This document shows positions 61,795 through 64,000 of a stretch of DNA of 64,000 bases, one piece after another. The DNA is from Oryzias latipes. Lineage: Eukaryota; Chordata; Actinopteri; Beloniformes; Adrianichthyidae. Both the position numbers and the translations under genes were made by a program. Every line of letters begins with the position of its first letter. Position 1 is the stretch's first letter. A model generated the notes under the pieces. The model was not told where the DNA came from. It searched no databases and saw only the letters and a list, made by a program, of their open reading frames with translations. The stretch lies in contig NC_019873.2 of the NCBI RefSeq assembly GCF_002234675.1, positions 12,722,235 through 12,786,234 on the forward strand. Direction: 5' to 3'.

Positions 61795-62671
61795 GAAGCT
61801 TTATTTAAACAGAGTGGTCCATCAGCAAAATTCCTTCTGTACAGACAGTGGAGAAAGAAAACAGACGGAATCTACATTTCTGGGACAAAGGAAAAAAATC
61901 TTAGTTTAACATTTAGATTGAATTTTAAATGATAGGTCAGACAGTTTAAAAAAAATTTGAACTCATAAAGGTCAACTTTAATTTTGGTCTTTCATTAATA
62001 AAAAAAAATAGATTTAATGTTTCTAAAGTTTCCTGTTAGTTTGTGAAAAAGAGAAGAAAATCTTGCAGAATTTGTTACTTTTCTTCCTCTGAAAATTGAA
62101 GAGATGGGAAGAAAATTCTGATTTCATTTTTTTACAACAAAAGATGGCATACAGTCTGGACTTCCTGTATTTAAAAATAAAAGATCGTCAGAGGGCTGTA
62201 GAAAATGTGAGGCTAATGTCTGAAGAGTGATGTCATCTTTAAGTCTAGTGACTTATTATTAAGAAATATTCATAAAAAAAAACATTTAAATGGAAATATT
62301 TTACTTTACAACAGAAATTCTAGTCCATGGCACCTTCAGCTCTGCAGTGAAATAAATATCACGCATGTTTTTAAAGTTTGATGGAAGTGAAGTTTTGCCC
62401 GCGGACTTGGAACTTCCTGTAAGAGTCAGACTTCTTTCCTGCTCAGACAACCGACAATGTTTATGGGTTTGAACTCGCTTCTTTAAGGAAGTTCATTGGG
62501 GAGTTGCTGTGTCTGGGGGGCAGCTGAAGAACAGCCTCCAGCCACACTTCTCCGCTCCGAGCCAGTTGGTCCAAAGGTGTGTGTTACATTACAAACCTGT
62601 CCGCGGTGACCCAACACCGCCTGAAGCAGAAGAAGGTGAGGATGTTGTGGAAACACCCCTTCAATGTCCTG

Positions 62672-62830
62672 CTACCACTGATGGTTCTTGGAGAAGTAGG
62701 CAATTAGTGCCACAGCGACGCCAACGTAGATACCTGTGCCAATGGTGATTGACAGCACAGCCAGGAACAGGGCCCGCCTTGAGCTGGAGCTGGCCAGATG
62801 GAAGTCTCCTTTGGATACTGCCTTGTTTGT
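62672..62830 (-). CDS. syndig1: Synapse differentiation-inducing protein 1, last coding exon (partial gene)
   Basis: The 159-bp exon begins after the acceptor TGTTTCCCCAACAG and encodes the last 52 residues in frame. It reads [20 protein letters not shown], then a hydrophobic stretch ([20 protein letters not shown]) and ends AYFSKNHQW with a TAG stop. This is the C-terminus of the CD225/dispanin-type domain of SYNDIG1, a type II membrane protein that associates with AMPA receptors and promotes excitatory synapse development. The upstream exons lie beyond 64000. Paralogues such as syndig1l or PRRT1 are alternatives, but the near-identity to SYNDIG1 and the cst7-apmap neighbours decide for syndig1. 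Confidence 0.9.
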   Translation of the reverse strand, partial: TNKAVSKGDFHLASSSSRRALFLAVLSITIGTGIYVGVAVALIAYFSKNHQW

Positions 62831-63605
62831 CTGTTGGGGAAACAGAGTGAGGACACATCAATCAACAGGAGCATGAAAATAATAATAGAAGTAAAATAGC
62901 AAACTTCCGAGGACACTGTGTTTTGTCGCAGCATCGGATTTCTGCAAGGCACCCCAAAAAAAAGCAGCAGGTCTGTGTCAAATCTAGCCGGAACTGTTTC
63001 TTTGCCGCTGCGTTTACTGCAGCTGGTTAAAATGAGCACCAGGTCACATCAATATTATAGATGTGTGAGTCTGAACAAAAGAGGAGGAGGATTTCCTCGC
63101 ATCCTCTGAATAGTTCATGTAATTTTTGGTTAGCACAAACATCCATGGATTTAACCCCAAAGTCTCCTCACACGCTCAGACTGAAACCAAAGGAAATGGG
63201 GGAGTCCCTGCTGGGTGGGGGTGGAGGCTGAAACTAAGAGATATGTCAGGTCACTCTGTTGATGAGCCTAATTAACTGTGGAAACCTCATTATTGGCCAT
63301 CAGATTGACAGGAAACAGCGCCCCATAATCATCACTTCATTTTCAATTAGATTCAACCAAACCTGCTGACTAATAAGATGTCATGCAACTGTGTAAACAG
63401 ATTATTCTGGGACAGAGGGAAACCTGGGTCAGCGGGTTCTTATTTCCCTGTAGACCTGGAAGAGAGATCCGATTTAAACATCCCAGACTCCAACAGACCC
63501 AAACCGTCTGAGCTGAGCGTGACAAAACACGATGTTCATGTCTGACGTAACAAATGTTTAAGGTTATTCTAGTATACTCTGTGACATGCTGTAAGTGATG
63601 CTGCT
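62831..63605 (-). other. syndig1 intron sequence, no feature seen
   Basis: Intron upstream of the last exon. No further syndig1 exon was recognised, and no repeat could be bounded before 63606. Confidence 0.5.
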
Positions 63606-64000
63606 GGAAAGACCTACAACAAAGAAAATCGTGTTTTTGGTGTTTTTAAATTTTTTTGTAGCTTTTTTCTGATGATGGAGGACATATAAAGAAAAACAAC
63701 ATCCAAATTGGATTTCTGGGTGTCTTTTTATTTACATTGTGGTGAATCAGGAGAACAGAAGGTGGTAGGAATAAGCTTGGAGCTGTGAAACAGCCACAAG
63801 CTCCCTGCTCCAGTCCTGATGCATGAAATTGTAGACAAATAGATCCATGTACATCTTTTTTTTCCTCGTCCTCGTCGGCTCAAAACTATACAGTTGGATA
63901 GCTCCAATATTGCTCGCCATTTTTGTCGCACTAGTAATGTTAGGTTGGTAGTGGGCTGTAAGCTAGGGGGAGGGCATGTAAACAGATGGATGATGGGAAG
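63606..64000 (+). mobile_element. MITE family 1, copy cut by the window edge
   Basis: From 'GCTGGAAAGACCTACAACAA' through 'GTGAATCAGGAGAACAGAAG' and 'CCACAAGCTCCCTGCTCCAG' to 'AAACAGATGGATGATGGGAA' at the edge. It continues outside the window. Confidence 0.8.

Overview
This window is vertebrate nuclear DNA. The genes are split into many short exons with GT-AG introns, the AT-rich intergenic DNA is full of transposon relics of types common in ray-finned fish (RTE/Rex3-like and L2-like LINEs, Tc1/mariner, tRNA-derived SINEs, several MITE families, a Ty3/gypsy LTR end), and all five recognisable protein families are vertebrate. It looks like a percomorph (medaka- or killifish-like) teleost; I cannot name the species from sequence alone.

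Layout. 1-6,000 is a repeat-rich flank holding an RTE-like LINE with a MITE inside it and, joined to the LINE, a 0.23-kb decayed copy of two exons and an intron of entpd6. 6,617-9,403 (+) is aifm2/fsp1, complete in 8 coding exons (372 aa). 11,514-21,246 (-) is entpd6, complete in 13 coding exons (440 aa), with many transposons in its introns. 22-37 kb is a gene-poor interval between the divergent entpd6 and vsx1. 37,261-40,077 (+) is vsx1 in 5 exons (362 aa). 40.6-53.1 kb is intergenic LINE/MITE/SINE material. 53,328-57,239 (+) is apmap in 9 exons (415 aa). 58,780-60,709 (-) is cst7/cystatin F in 4 exons (140 aa). 62,672-62,830 (-) is the last coding exon of syndig1, whose remainder lies beyond the right edge.

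Every exon join was checked for reading phase and for conserved family residues, and each complete gene sums to a whole number of codons. The order entpd6-vsx1-apmap-cst7-syndig1, with these orientations, matches the human 20p11.2 neighbourhood as I recall it. ACSS1 is not found between vsx1 and apmap, and aifm2 (human chromosome 10) occupies the entpd6 flank. The genes are not an operon and have separate jobs: aifm2 is an NAD(P)H-quinone oxidoreductase that suppresses ferroptosis, entpd6 a nucleoside diphosphatase of the secretory pathway, vsx1 a retinal homeodomain factor, apmap a type II membrane beta-propeller protein, cst7 a protease inhibitor of immune cells, and syndig1 a synaptic membrane protein.

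I found no prokaryotic-type system, CRISPR array, rRNA or functional tRNA. The most unusual observations are the entpd6 exon-intron fragment captured next to the LINE, a 20-bp minisatellite that begins in the last codons and stop of aifm2, nested insertions with intact target-site duplications, and a near-perfect 52-bp palindrome at 50,463.
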